Origin: Stieleria tagensis
GTDB lineage: Bacteria; Planctomycetota; Planctomycetia; Pirellulales; Pirellulaceae
DNA length: 42,534 nt
Assembly: GCF_024129865.1 (NCBI RefSeq)
Contig: NZ_JAMYFE010000029.1
Location: forward strand, 1 to 42,534
Direction of reading: 5' to 3'
This document shows, piece by piece, positions 1 to 8,317 of this stretch. Numbering within the stretch: the first letter of the stretch is position 1; the number at the start of each line of letters is the position of its first letter. Position numbers and translations under genes: made by a program. The notes beneath the pieces are model-generated. The model saw only the letters and a list, made by a program, of their open reading frames with translations, was not told the origin of the DNA and did not search any database.

Positions 1-250
1 GGTGGCACGCGAAGCTGCACGACCTCCCCGCGGGAGAGTGAGTGATGAGCATTCGCCCGGATGATTCTTGACCTGGATATCGATCGACGCAAATTCATCG
101 TTGCTAAACTGTTACGAGAATCTGTGAGTCCGGTTCCCCGGACGTTGCAATGCGAGTAACAAAGTAACCGTGAGCTCGCGCTCAACGGCTGATAAATTAT
201 CCGTGCCAATGCAGCAATTTGCCGATTGACTCAAGTTCGCATCGCGGGTT

Positions 251-302
251 GGCGAGGGATGAAGAGTGTTAACGGGATCCCTCGCTGACGCATCGGGTTA
301 CC
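251..302. repeat. Dispersed palindromic repeat, copy A
   Basis: Bases 277-302 match one 26-base arm of the perfect palindrome at 26649-26716 with a single mismatch (CATCGG for CTTCGG). The other arm has decayed to about 9 matching bases (252-260). The 16-base loop (261-276) still shares GTGTT and ACGGG with the loops at 26675-26690 and 36294-36309, so the copies are homologous rather than unrelated hairpins. An A-tract follows the arm, as in the other copies. Confidence 0.75.
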
Positions 303-385
303 AAAAAATAATCACATTCGCGAAGGTGCCACTGCAAAACACACGGCACTGGCTCTCTCTCGATTTGCTGGACAACCTGAATTCG

Positions 386-392
386 AAGGAGG
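386..392 (+). promoter_or_regulatory. Ribosome binding site supporting a GTG start
   Basis: AAGGAGG, a near-perfect anti-16S match, lies 12 bases before the GTG at 405. It supports GTG as the start; the first in-frame ATG is much further downstream and would remove part of the acetyltransferase fold. Such a strong site is rare among the genes in this window. Confidence 0.7.
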
Positions 393-404
393 TATTGAGT
401 TCAA

Positions 405-923
405 GTGACTGACTTTCAATTGCGGCTTGCGACTGCGGCCGACGCCCAAGCCATCTGTGACATCTACAATCACTATGTGGACACATCGACCTGCACCTTT
501 CAAATCCGTCGCGACACGCTCCCGGAGCGACTGCGGTGGTTGGCCGAGCATGACGCCGATTTTCCAGCAACGGTTTGCTGTGTCGATGCAACGGTAGTCG
601 GTTGGGCTTCGATTAGCCGCTGGAATACCCGCGGTGGCTGGGCACGCACCGGCGAAGTTTCGGTCTACATTGACGCGAACTGGCATCGTCGGGGAATCGG
701 CCGTGCGCTGTACAACGACCTGATGGAGCGTGCGAAAAAACTGAGATTCCACGTCCTGCTGAGCGGTATCTGCAGCGAACAAGAACCGAGCATCGGGATT
801 CACCGGGCATTTGGATTCACCGAAGTCGCTCGATTCCGAGAGGTCGGTTACAAATTTGATCGCTGGTTGGACGTGATCTACATGCAGTTGACGTTGGACG
901 GGCCTACTTCGAAACCTCGATAG
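405..923 (+). CDS. GNAT-family N-acetyltransferase (phosphinothricin-acetyltransferase-like)
   Basis: This 172-residue protein has the layout of the GNAT subgroup that includes phosphinothricin and methionine-sulfone acetyltransferases, which use acetyl-CoA to acetylate small amines. The start (LRLATAADAQAICDIYN) matches the first strand and helix. VSVYIDANWHRRGIGRAL at about residues 84-101 carries the R/Q-x-x-G-x-G/A acetyl-CoA loop (RRGIGRA). A later segment, GFTEVARFREVGYKFDRW, resembles the C-terminal part of this subgroup. The length is normal. The substrate cannot be told from sequence; resistance to an amino-acid analogue or detoxification of a metabolite are both possible. The last 20 bases overlap the end of the opposing WD40 gene. 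Confidence 0.85.
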   Translation: MTDFQLRLATAADAQAICDIYNHYVDTSTCTFQIRRDTLPERLRWLAEHDADFPATVCCVDATVVGWASISRWNTRGGWARTGEVSVYIDANWHRRGIGRALYNDLMERAKKLRFHVLLSGICSEQEPSIGIHRAFGFTEVARFREVGYKFDRWLDVIYMQLTLDGPTSKPR

Positions 924-3663
924 GTTTCAGGTTGTCGGCCTGCCAACGATACAGCGTGCCCTGCTGTCCTGCAGCTAAAATTTGTGTGCCGTTGTCGGCA
1001 ACATCCATCGTGAACAAATAATCGCCCGCGGCAGAGGCAGCTCGCAATTGCCGTCGGTCATCACTCTTGTGAACTCGAACTTGGCCATCGGAACAGACAC
1101 TGGCGATCTGTGGCGTATCAGCTAGAAATCGAATCGCGGTGACTTCGTCGGGAAACCCAGTGATCGTTTGTTGCTGTTGCCGCGACTGGAAATCCCAGGT
1201 TTTGATGGTTTGATCGGCGCTGCCACTCGCCAGCACCCGGCCGTCATGATTCCAGGCAACCGACAACACGTGATGCGTGTGACCGTCGAGCGACCCGACG
1301 ACTTGATTCGCGACGAGATCGATCAGACGAATGGTCTTGTCCGCAGATGCAGTTGCCAAGATTTTGTTGTCCGGTGAAAACGCAACTGACAAGACGGTGT
1401 CACTGTGCAATGAATCGAACCGTCGCAACGGACTTCCGCTGTCGACCGCCACCACCAAAACCTGCCCACTGCGACTGGGGCTTCCGCTGCCGATGGCCAG
1501 CATCGATCCATCGCCTTGAAAATCGAGTGCCGTCACACGGTCGTTGATCAAGTCCGATTGAACGCCGCCGATGGTGCGCTCCAACACCCACTGTGATTGG
1601 GCATCAATCATCACCGAATCTGTGTCACGCCCGCCAATCAACAATCGATGCTCACTTAGAAAGAAGCCCTGTACGGTGCTCGTCAATGATTCTTGCGTCT
1701 CGAAACGCTCGGTGGGATCACCGGTCGCAGAATCATAAATCCGCAGTCGTCCGTGGGCGTCCAAACAGGCAACTGACGCATCGCTGGGGCTCAGAGCGAT
1801 GAACCTCACTGCGGCGCCGGCCTGCTGCTGCGCGTCCAATGTCTGCAGACGCTGTTGAATTTCGCTCAAGTGGTTCTGTCGCCGGCGAATGTGATCTTGG
1901 TGCGCCGGCAGATCGGATGCGGCTTGATCGCGAGTCGCTGTGGCGGTCAGTAACACCTGCTGGCGCTGCTGCAGTTCTGCCTGCTTGGCCTGAGTTTCCT
2001 TTTCCAACGCGGCAAGCGATTCACGCTGTTTCTTGAGCGTCTCGGTTTGCTTGGCAATCTCTTTTTCGGCCTCTTCCGCAGCCGACTCGGCCTTGGCCAA
2101 TGCCGCGACGGTGGTTTCAATTTGTTCTGCAGCGGCCTGTTGCTTCTTGGTCGATTCAGCAACCTGTTGTTCCGCTTGGTCACGTGACTTGACGACCGCT
2201 GCCAACGCAGTGTCCTCAGCTTCAATACGCTTGGTCAATGTCTCGGTTTGTTCGGCCAGGTGGGTCAGCCACGATTGCTCGGCCGCGGCAACACGTTGTT
2301 CTTGTTGACGTCGCAATCGGGATGACGAATCGCCGGCAAACGCTTGAATCAGTGCACCGTCAGCAGCGTTCCACAATTTACACTTGCCATCGGCCCCGCC
2401 GGTTAAGAAACGGTTCGATGCCTGGTCGACAGCCAATGACACGACCGATGCCCCGTGATCCACCCGCCGAATTTCGTCACCGGACTGACGCGAAAACAGA
2501 ACTGCCACACCGGATTCCAATCCGACAACCAACTGGTCGTCGCCACAAAAGACGATCGCGTTGGCATCGTCCAATTCAGCAAGCTTTGACTGGTCGGCTT
2601 CCACCAGGTTTTGAAACAATCGAACCGCACCGCCTGAGCCCAGGACGGCTAGGGTGCCACCATCGCTCGTTTCAGCAAGTCCGGCAATGGACTGGGTGAG
2701 ATGCAACTCACCGACCAATGCGTCACCGGTCGTCGTCTCAGCAGCGTTATAAATCCGCACGTTGCCCGCTTGATCGCCGACCAATAGACGACCGGAATGA
2801 CTCCAGTGAATGGTTGTCGCAGTCCCGCCGCCTGGAATGGTGCTGCGAAGCTGAGCAGCATCCAGATCCCAAATCTGAATGTCGCCCACCGTGTTGACCA
2901 CAGCAAGTTCCGACCGATCGGGGCTGAGGGCAATCAACGAACCGCGATTGATCGGAAACGGCAACTGCAATTGTTTTGCCGCCTGGCGTTTCCAAATGCG
3001 AACCGTGCGGTACCCGCCGGTCGCAATCCGGTCGCCCGACGGAGAAAAGGCGATCGCTTGGACGACATCCAAATCCGTCACTCCGTCTTGCGGCAGATCA
3101 GGATCGACCAATGATCCGCTGACAGCATCCGACCGCACATCGACCAACTCGACTCGATTGGCCCGCGCCACCGCGACGGTGCGCTGGTTCGGTGAAACGG
3201 CCAAGGCGTAACTGCTGCGAACGGATTCCGGGATCGGCTGCCATTGGAGCGTCGGGTCCGTGGCCGGTTTCCCAATCTGGGCGCCCTGATCGATCCAATT
3301 TTTGAGCATCCGCTGCTGGTGTTCGGTCAGTGGCATTGCGCCGACTGAATTCTGTTCCGGTGGCATCAGTGGTTCTTCCGCGCCGCTGATACGCGCGAAC
3401 AACAGACTCTGATCGGGATGACCGGCGACCACCGCGAGACCACTGTCACCACCTCGCATCAAAGATTCATTTGACTCCAGCGACAAACCGCCCTCGGCTT
3501 GATTTTCGCGGTGACAGGCCAAACAGTTGCGTTTCAATAGCGGCATGATGTCTTGCCAATAATCGACGCGTTGTTCCTCTGGCACCGATTGTCCCGTTGC
3601 CGACGGAGCTGCGATCCATGTTATCGCCAAGACCAAGAGAGTGAGTGAACGCATCATGAACAT
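904..3663 (-). CDS. Exported WD40-repeat protein with N-terminal cytochrome c motif and central coiled coil
   Basis: With the ATG at 3663 the protein has 919 residues and a clear signal peptide (MRSLTLLVLAITWIAAPSATG). A TTG at 3753 would put 30 unlikely residues in front of it. CLACH at 47-51 is a CxxCH heme motif, followed by a planctomycete PSCyt1-type domain (GGLSLESNESLMRGG, then MPP and a W-I-x-x-G end). Then come WD40 repeats, a long Lys/Glu/Gln/Ala-rich coiled coil in the middle of the protein, and more WD40 repeats, two of them with textbook GH...SVAFSPD...LATASADKTIRL patterns. It is the last gene of the four-gene operon that starts at 9690. I infer a periplasmic redox or scaffold protein; the partner is unknown. 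It overlaps the GNAT gene by 20 bases tail to tail. Confidence 0.85.
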   Translation of the reverse strand: MFMMRSLTLLVLAITWIAAPSATGQSVPEEQRVDYWQDIMPLLKRNCLACHRENQAEGGLSLESNESLMRGGDSGLAVVAGHPDQSLLFARISGAEEPLMPPEQNSVGAMPLTEHQQRMLKNWIDQGAQIGKPATDPTLQWQPIPESVRSSYALAVSPNQRTVAVARANRVELVDVRSDAVSGSLVDPDLPQDGVTDLDVVQAIAFSPSGDRIATGGYRTVRIWKRQAAKQLQLPFPINRGSLIALSPDRSELAVVNTVGDIQIWDLDAAQLRSTIPGGGTATTIHWSHSGRLLVGDQAGNVRIYNAAETTTGDALVGELHLTQSIAGLAETSDGGTLAVLGSGGAVRLFQNLVEADQSKLAELDDANAIVFCGDDQLVVGLESGVAVLFSRQSGDEIRRVDHGASVVSLAVDQASNRFLTGGADGKCKLWNAADGALIQAFAGDSSSRLRRQQEQRVAAAEQSWLTHLAEQTETLTKRIEAEDTALAAVVKSRDQAEQQVAESTKKQQAAAEQIETTVAALAKAESAAEEAEKEIAKQTETLKKQRESLAALEKETQAKQAELQQRQQVLLTATATRDQAASDLPAHQDHIRRRQNHLSEIQQRLQTLDAQQQAGAAVRFIALSPSDASVACLDAHGRLRIYDSATGDPTERFETQESLTSTVQGFFLSEHRLLIGGRDTDSVMIDAQSQWVLERTIGGVQSDLINDRVTALDFQGDGSMLAIGSGSPSRSGQVLVVAVDSGSPLRRFDSLHSDTVLSVAFSPDNKILATASADKTIRLIDLVANQVVGSLDGHTHHVLSVAWNHDGRVLASGSADQTIKTWDFQSRQQQQTITGFPDEVTAIRFLADTPQIASVCSDGQVRVHKSDDRRQLRAASAAGDYLFTMDVADNGTQILAAGQQGTLYRWQADNLKPIEVSK

Positions 3664-3758
3664 CGAAACGGCAGGAGGAACGAAGGTGGGAGCGTAGAAG
3701 AGTAGTCGGGATTGCACCGTGGGATCGGTGTCCACCCAGGATCGATGGAACAATCTTT

Positions 3759-5831
3759 TTAGTTGACGCCCAACGTAATCAACGGGGTGGGGACGTAAGC
3801 CGTCAGTTCCTGCTTCATCGAACTCAGTTTGACCTTGGCTTCCCCCTGCCCCCAGAAACTATAGGTTCCGGGTTTTGCATTGGCGGTGACGGTGATCGAC
3901 CACTCGGCTTCGGTTTGGTCCGCTGCGATGGTCAAATCGGCGGCAGTGCATCCGGGCGGCAAGTGCTGTGGTCGGAGGACAATGCTGCGTCCTTGTCCGC
4001 CTTCACGACGCACAATCTTCATTGGAATGGTGACTTGACTATCGACGGCAACCGATACCGCATCCGTTTTAACCGGAGACAGACTTAGCGGCGCGGCTTC
4101 CCCTGCTGAGGTGGCGATCGTCAAACGGTCGACCAGTTTGGTCCGCGGGGTCGGGTTCTGATCATCTTTTTCCCAAATCAATGACGCGTACTTGGCATGC
4201 CGTGCTGCCGAAGCGTCTTGCCCTTCCACTTGGCCCATCACATCCAAATCAAAGTCATGTTCGGCGACATCCTCTGCGGCCGAAAGCGTCAAATCCGTGT
4301 GGTTCTGACCGCTGGCAATCCAACCGCTCTGGCAGGACACACCCTCCGGTAGGCCACCGACGGTGATTTGGATCGGTTGTTGCATCCCGTCACGAACGAC
4401 AAAGACGCGGATCGTCTCGGTCCCGCCCCGCCGCAAACAGACTCCCGCAGGCATGGCCGATTGAAGGGTCTTTTCAGGATAAACAGGGTAGGCCAGAAGC
4501 TGCCAATCTTGTCGCGGCGGCTGGACCGCCAACACATAACGCTGCACCGCGCCGAGCGAACGTCCCGTGTCCAGGTCCGACACACTGATTCGGTACAGCC
4601 CATCGGCCGGCGGTTGGTAGTGCAACACAGGATCTTTTGTCCCCAGGTGCAACAAACCGTCACTGATGTCCTGGCTATCATCGGCTGTGGCCACCTGACG
4701 CCAGCGACGCTGACCAGAATCATCTTCGACCGCTTGATCAACAACAATTCGCGGATCCGATGGCTGGCCCAGTCGAGCGGAATAGACGCTGATTTCAATC
4801 GGCTGGTCTTTCTTCAGCTCGCACAAGTAACCGTCGTGATCATCGGCCGAATCAAACCGCGCCTCGACCATGCCGGGCACTTCTAACGCGACCAACGAAT
4901 CATCTTCCGCACGAAAGGGAGCCGCTTCGAGATTGGCCGAGATCGCCGATGGCAACCGATCGGCCGACAGTGAAACCCGCGTGGAATCGGTGTTCGGCGC
5001 GCTGACCAGCAAACCATACGGATAGGAAGCACCGCCTCGAAACAACGCATCATGAACGGCAATCGTTAGCGTCTCGTTTCGATCCGCCGTGGCGACCAAA
5101 CTCGCGTCAGTACGATTGCTGCCCATGGCACTCGCCATTGTTTTTCCATGGGCATCCAAGACGCTAATCACGCCAATGATTCGTGAATCAACGGCTTGGC
5201 CGATCAATCGCACCTCGATCGATTGCCCAGCGCTGACGGGTAATGCGTAACAGTCGATCATTCGCGCGGTCGTCTGCCCGGCATAGATGACCTGCTGCTC
5301 GATCGGTGTTGCGGCTTGAACACTGTGCCCCACGGTATCCGTCTGTCGGACCGCTGCACCGACCACAATCGACCGTGGATTCGAGATTCCGAATTCCCCC
5401 AACACACGGGCTTCGTAGCGTCCCGGCGGCGTGTCAGCGGCAACACTCAGCTGAAAGCAAGCCTTTTCCGGCGACTTGGTTGCAGCTGCATCATTCGCAG
5501 CAAAATTTTCCGGCGGCGCTTTCAACTGTGCCGTGATCCCGGGTTGCGAAAACAGTAACTCCGCAGCGCCGCCGTCGTTTACAGCCTCGGCAATCGAAAC
5601 ATCGGCCTGTTCACCGGCAGCGAAAAACGATTGCGACAGCGCACGCAACTGAATCACAGGCAACTGCGCCGGTGCGTCCGCCGGATACCCTGCGATCACA
5701 ATCGCCATTAGCAATCCGAACGTCGCACGAATTCCTGTCGCAAGAATGGGTGGGGCATTGGCCGCGACAGTGCAACGGCAACTCGTATCGGATGATCCGA
5801 TTCGTTGTGGAGTGGTCAGTCGATTATGCAT
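3759..5831 (-). CDS. Large exported protein, probable PPC-type beta-sandwich domains
   Basis: I chose the ATG at 5831 because it overlaps the upstream stop (TGATG), which implies translational coupling; an extension to 5873 would lie inside the upstream gene. The product has 690 residues with a hydrophobic export or anchor segment at about 36-48 (TFGLLMAIVIAGYPA). The rest is rich in beta strands and Asp/Gly, with phrases such as DGLYRISVSDLDTG and RNETLTIAVHDALFRGGASYPYG that are typical of bacterial pre-peptidase C-terminal (PPC) domains. No protease catalytic residues are visible. Proteins of this kind sit beside DUF1501 and DUF1549 genes in planctomycetes. The role is unknown; adhesion or presentation of the cytochrome partners is a guess. 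Confidence 0.7.
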   Translation of the reverse strand: MHNRLTTPQRIGSSDTSCRCTVAANAPPILATGIRATFGLLMAIVIAGYPADAPAQLPVIQLRALSQSFFAAGEQADVSIAEAVNDGGAAELLFSQPGITAQLKAPPENFAANDAAATKSPEKACFQLSVAADTPPGRYEARVLGEFGISNPRSIVVGAAVRQTDTVGHSVQAATPIEQQVIYAGQTTARMIDCYALPVSAGQSIEVRLIGQAVDSRIIGVISVLDAHGKTMASAMGSNRTDASLVATADRNETLTIAVHDALFRGGASYPYGLLVSAPNTDSTRVSLSADRLPSAISANLEAAPFRAEDDSLVALEVPGMVEARFDSADDHDGYLCELKKDQPIEISVYSARLGQPSDPRIVVDQAVEDDSGQRRWRQVATADDSQDISDGLLHLGTKDPVLHYQPPADGLYRISVSDLDTGRSLGAVQRYVLAVQPPRQDWQLLAYPVYPEKTLQSAMPAGVCLRRGGTETIRVFVVRDGMQQPIQITVGGLPEGVSCQSGWIASGQNHTDLTLSAAEDVAEHDFDLDVMGQVEGQDASAARHAKYASLIWEKDDQNPTPRTKLVDRLTIATSAGEAAPLSLSPVKTDAVSVAVDSQVTIPMKIVRREGGQGRSIVLRPQHLPPGCTAADLTIAADQTEAEWSITVTANAKPGTYSFWGQGEAKVKLSSMKQELTAYVPTPLITLGVN

Positions 5832-8317
5832 CAGTGATTGAAAATAAACTCTTTTGCGTTCACCAATGCCCAAATCAAATCTTCCCAGGGCTCTCGCTGC
5901 GCCGTTGAGTCTCCCAAGTAATCCAGGGCAGATCGCAATTCAGACTCCGTCGGCAACCGGCTGAACGCCACCTGATACAGCTCGCGGACCTTGGCATCGG
6001 CCGGACGCGAGGTATCAGCGGCTAGCTTGGCCGCGCGACCTTGATCCGCTGTCAATTTTTGCTGCATCTGTTCGGAATTCAACAGGTGCAGACTTTGTGC
6101 CAGGTTTGCTTCGGTCGAACGCTCACATTCACATGCGGTCATGGATTCGGGGCGTCCGAACACCGACAGAAAGTAGGAATCGAATCCCGTGTCGGGCAAT
6201 TCGATCGCACGTGTCCCCGTCGGCATTCCGGCAAATTCCGTCGCTGCTCCCGTGACCACATCGATCGCGTCCAACAGGGTTTCGGCGTGTAATCGTTTGG
6301 GGTAGTAGCGCGAATGGCTTCGTCGATCGATGACATTTTCTGCGGTGGCGTCCGATGACGCGGCGTAGGTCTGCGAGAGACAAATGACGCGGATCAGCGA
6401 CTGTAGATCGTATTCCGATTGGACAAATGCTTCGGCCAAGGCATCCATCAATTCGGGATTCGATGGTGGGTTGGTCACCCGCAGGTCATCCTCGGGTTCA
6501 ACCAACCCACGCCCCATGAAATGTTTCCAGTATCGATTCACCAATGCTTTGGCAAAGAACGGATTATCGGCAGCGGTGATCCATTGGCCCAACGTTTGAC
6601 GGGGATCGCCAACCGATTCAATCACCGACTCCTGCGCATCCAACCCGGCCGGTTTCAACGACTGTCCAGTGCGGGGATGCTTTGCCGACGGCGCAGCGAC
6701 ACGTGAGATGAAGGTGATCTCGCTGGCCTGAGGCTTCTTGGAGACAGTCGAGAAAAATGCTGAGAGTCGGGCATAGTCCTCTTGGCTCCATTTTTCATAG
6801 GGATGATGGTGACAGCGTGCGCATTGAATCCGCTGCCCCAAGAACAGCTGGCTGATGTCTTCGACACGTTGATTTTGGTCACTGACCTGTTCTAACCAAG
6901 CCACAGCCGGATTGCTGTAAACCGATCCACTGGCCGTTAAGAGTTCGTTGACAAGTTGGTCATAGGGTTTGTTGGTGCGGAACGACTCGGTCAACCAATG
7001 GTGGAACAACATGTTTGCCACCTGCAACGAATCGCCCGATCGTCGGTTACGCAAAATGACGCCCCATTTTTTGGCAAAGAACGTCGCGTAATGATCGCTT
7101 TCCAACAACCGATCCAACAACTGCCTACGGCGATCCGCTGCAGTATCCGAGAGGAAGTCGTTGGTTTCTTGCAAGGTTGGAATGCGTCCGGTCAGATCCA
7201 GCGTCACACGCCGCAGAAACGTCGCGTCGTCACAGGCCGGTGATGGAGGGATTCCCAGCGAGTCCAATTTTTTGCCGACATAGCGATCGACGATATTGTC
7301 GGATTGCGCAACCCGTGTCGGCTGTGTGCCGGTTCGCAGCGGCAGTTCTGCGCGGAACACCGAGACGTGTTCCTGATAGCGTGCCATCACGGCCACATCA
7401 CCGACCAGCGGAGCGGTGGTGACTAGACCGGTTGGCGAGACATCCGCCATCTGTTTGTCGTTGGATTCAAAGATCGCCGCGCGAGTCACGTCCTCGATCG
7501 TCCCGTCGCTATAGGTCGCCAGAACGGACAATTGCTGTGATTCCCCGCCATGCAATCGACGCAGACGTGGAAAGACGCTGATCGATGTCACCGTCGCTCG
7601 CTGGTCCGTGTCGTAGGGCATTCCCTGTGCAATCCAACGACGCAACAATCGGTATTCATGGGAGTTTGAATCGGTGCGTGCACCGCCGCCATGAGGCACT
7701 GCGCCGGTCGTTTTGGTCAACAACAAACTGCGATCGGGAGCAGCCAAAGAGACTCGCCGCCCGCGAGATTCGGCGACCAAGCGTTTGTAATCCTCGCGTG
7801 GCTCGAATCCCAGCAGTGACAATCGAAACCCGTTTTGGCCGGCCATCTTGCCATGGCAACCGCCACCATTGCAGCCCAGCTTTGAAAAAATCGGGACGAC
7901 TTGGCCGGCAAAACTGACCGCCTGGGTTTGCCCGCTACCGGAAACGGTCAGCGTCGCAGAAGCCGTCGTTCCGTCGTCGGTCGCAGCGTCGATTTGAACC
8001 TGGCCGTCGGCCAATGGTGTGACCAGCCCGCTGGAATCGATCGACACGATGCCCGTCGGTGTGGCATGAAACTGGACGCGACGTGTCCAATCCGACTCGG
8101 TCCCATCATCGTCGGCACGGGTGACCAACAACTGCAGACGCGCATCGGAACCTTGCAAATGGTGGGCTTGCAATTGATGTCCGTTTTCAATTCGCAGCGC
8201 GTCGTCAGCCGAGCTGGCACCGGCAAACATGATGCACTGCGACAAGCACAGCAACAGCGCGATCAATCGTTTGTGACGCGAATTTTGATTCACCACAACC
8301 AATTTTAATTCACTCAT
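5831..8317 (-). CDS. Planctomycete cytochrome protein with DUF1549 and DUF1553 domains (PSD1-type)
   Basis: Starting at 8317, where ATGA overlaps the DUF1501 stop, the product has 828 residues and a signal peptide (about residues 16-37). Two Ig-like (Big_2-type) segments lie near 80-128 and 246-315. Between them is C149-N-G-G-G-C154-H155, a CX4CH heme-like motif characteristic of this family rather than CX2CH. DUF1549 spans roughly 340-510 and contains a normal CARCH (499-503) followed by HHPYEKW. DUF1553 covers about 560-810 (NRYWKHFMGRGLVEPEDD; SDYDL-like QSEYDLQSLIRVI). Family members pair with DUF1501 proteins across planctomycetes; a role in extracytoplasmic redox chemistry, perhaps tied to polymer degradation, is inferred and not proven. 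Confidence 0.9.
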   Translation of the reverse strand: MSELKLVVVNQNSRHKRLIALLLCLSQCIMFAGASSADDALRIENGHQLQAHHLQGSDARLQLLVTRADDDGTESDWTRRVQFHATPTGIVSIDSSGLVTPLADGQVQIDAATDDGTTASATLTVSGSGQTQAVSFAGQVVPIFSKLGCNGGGCHGKMAGQNGFRLSLLGFEPREDYKRLVAESRGRRVSLAAPDRSLLLTKTTGAVPHGGGARTDSNSHEYRLLRRWIAQGMPYDTDQRATVTSISVFPRLRRLHGGESQQLSVLATYSDGTIEDVTRAAIFESNDKQMADVSPTGLVTTAPLVGDVAVMARYQEHVSVFRAELPLRTGTQPTRVAQSDNIVDRYVGKKLDSLGIPPSPACDDATFLRRVTLDLTGRIPTLQETNDFLSDTAADRRRQLLDRLLESDHYATFFAKKWGVILRNRRSGDSLQVANMLFHHWLTESFRTNKPYDQLVNELLTASGSVYSNPAVAWLEQVSDQNQRVEDISQLFLGQRIQCARCHHHPYEKWSQEDYARLSAFFSTVSKKPQASEITFISRVAAPSAKHPRTGQSLKPAGLDAQESVIESVGDPRQTLGQWITAADNPFFAKALVNRYWKHFMGRGLVEPEDDLRVTNPPSNPELMDALAEAFVQSEYDLQSLIRVICLSQTYAASSDATAENVIDRRSHSRYYPKRLHAETLLDAIDVVTGAATEFAGMPTGTRAIELPDTGFDSYFLSVFGRPESMTACECERSTEANLAQSLHLLNSEQMQQKLTADQGRAAKLAADTSRPADAKVRELYQVAFSRLPTESELRSALDYLGDSTAQREPWEDLIWALVNAKEFIFNH

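Larger units (their letters stand above)
1..404. other. Non-coding leader region with repeat fragments
   Basis: I find no convincing gene here. Bases 26-41 are a 16-base word whose reverse complement recurs exactly at 26778-26793, in another repeat-rich gap. Bases 251-302 are a degraded copy of the dispersed palindromic element. The 3' end holds the ribosome binding site of the acetyltransferase gene. The small reading frames on the minus strand here have no recognisable protein features. Confidence 0.6.
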
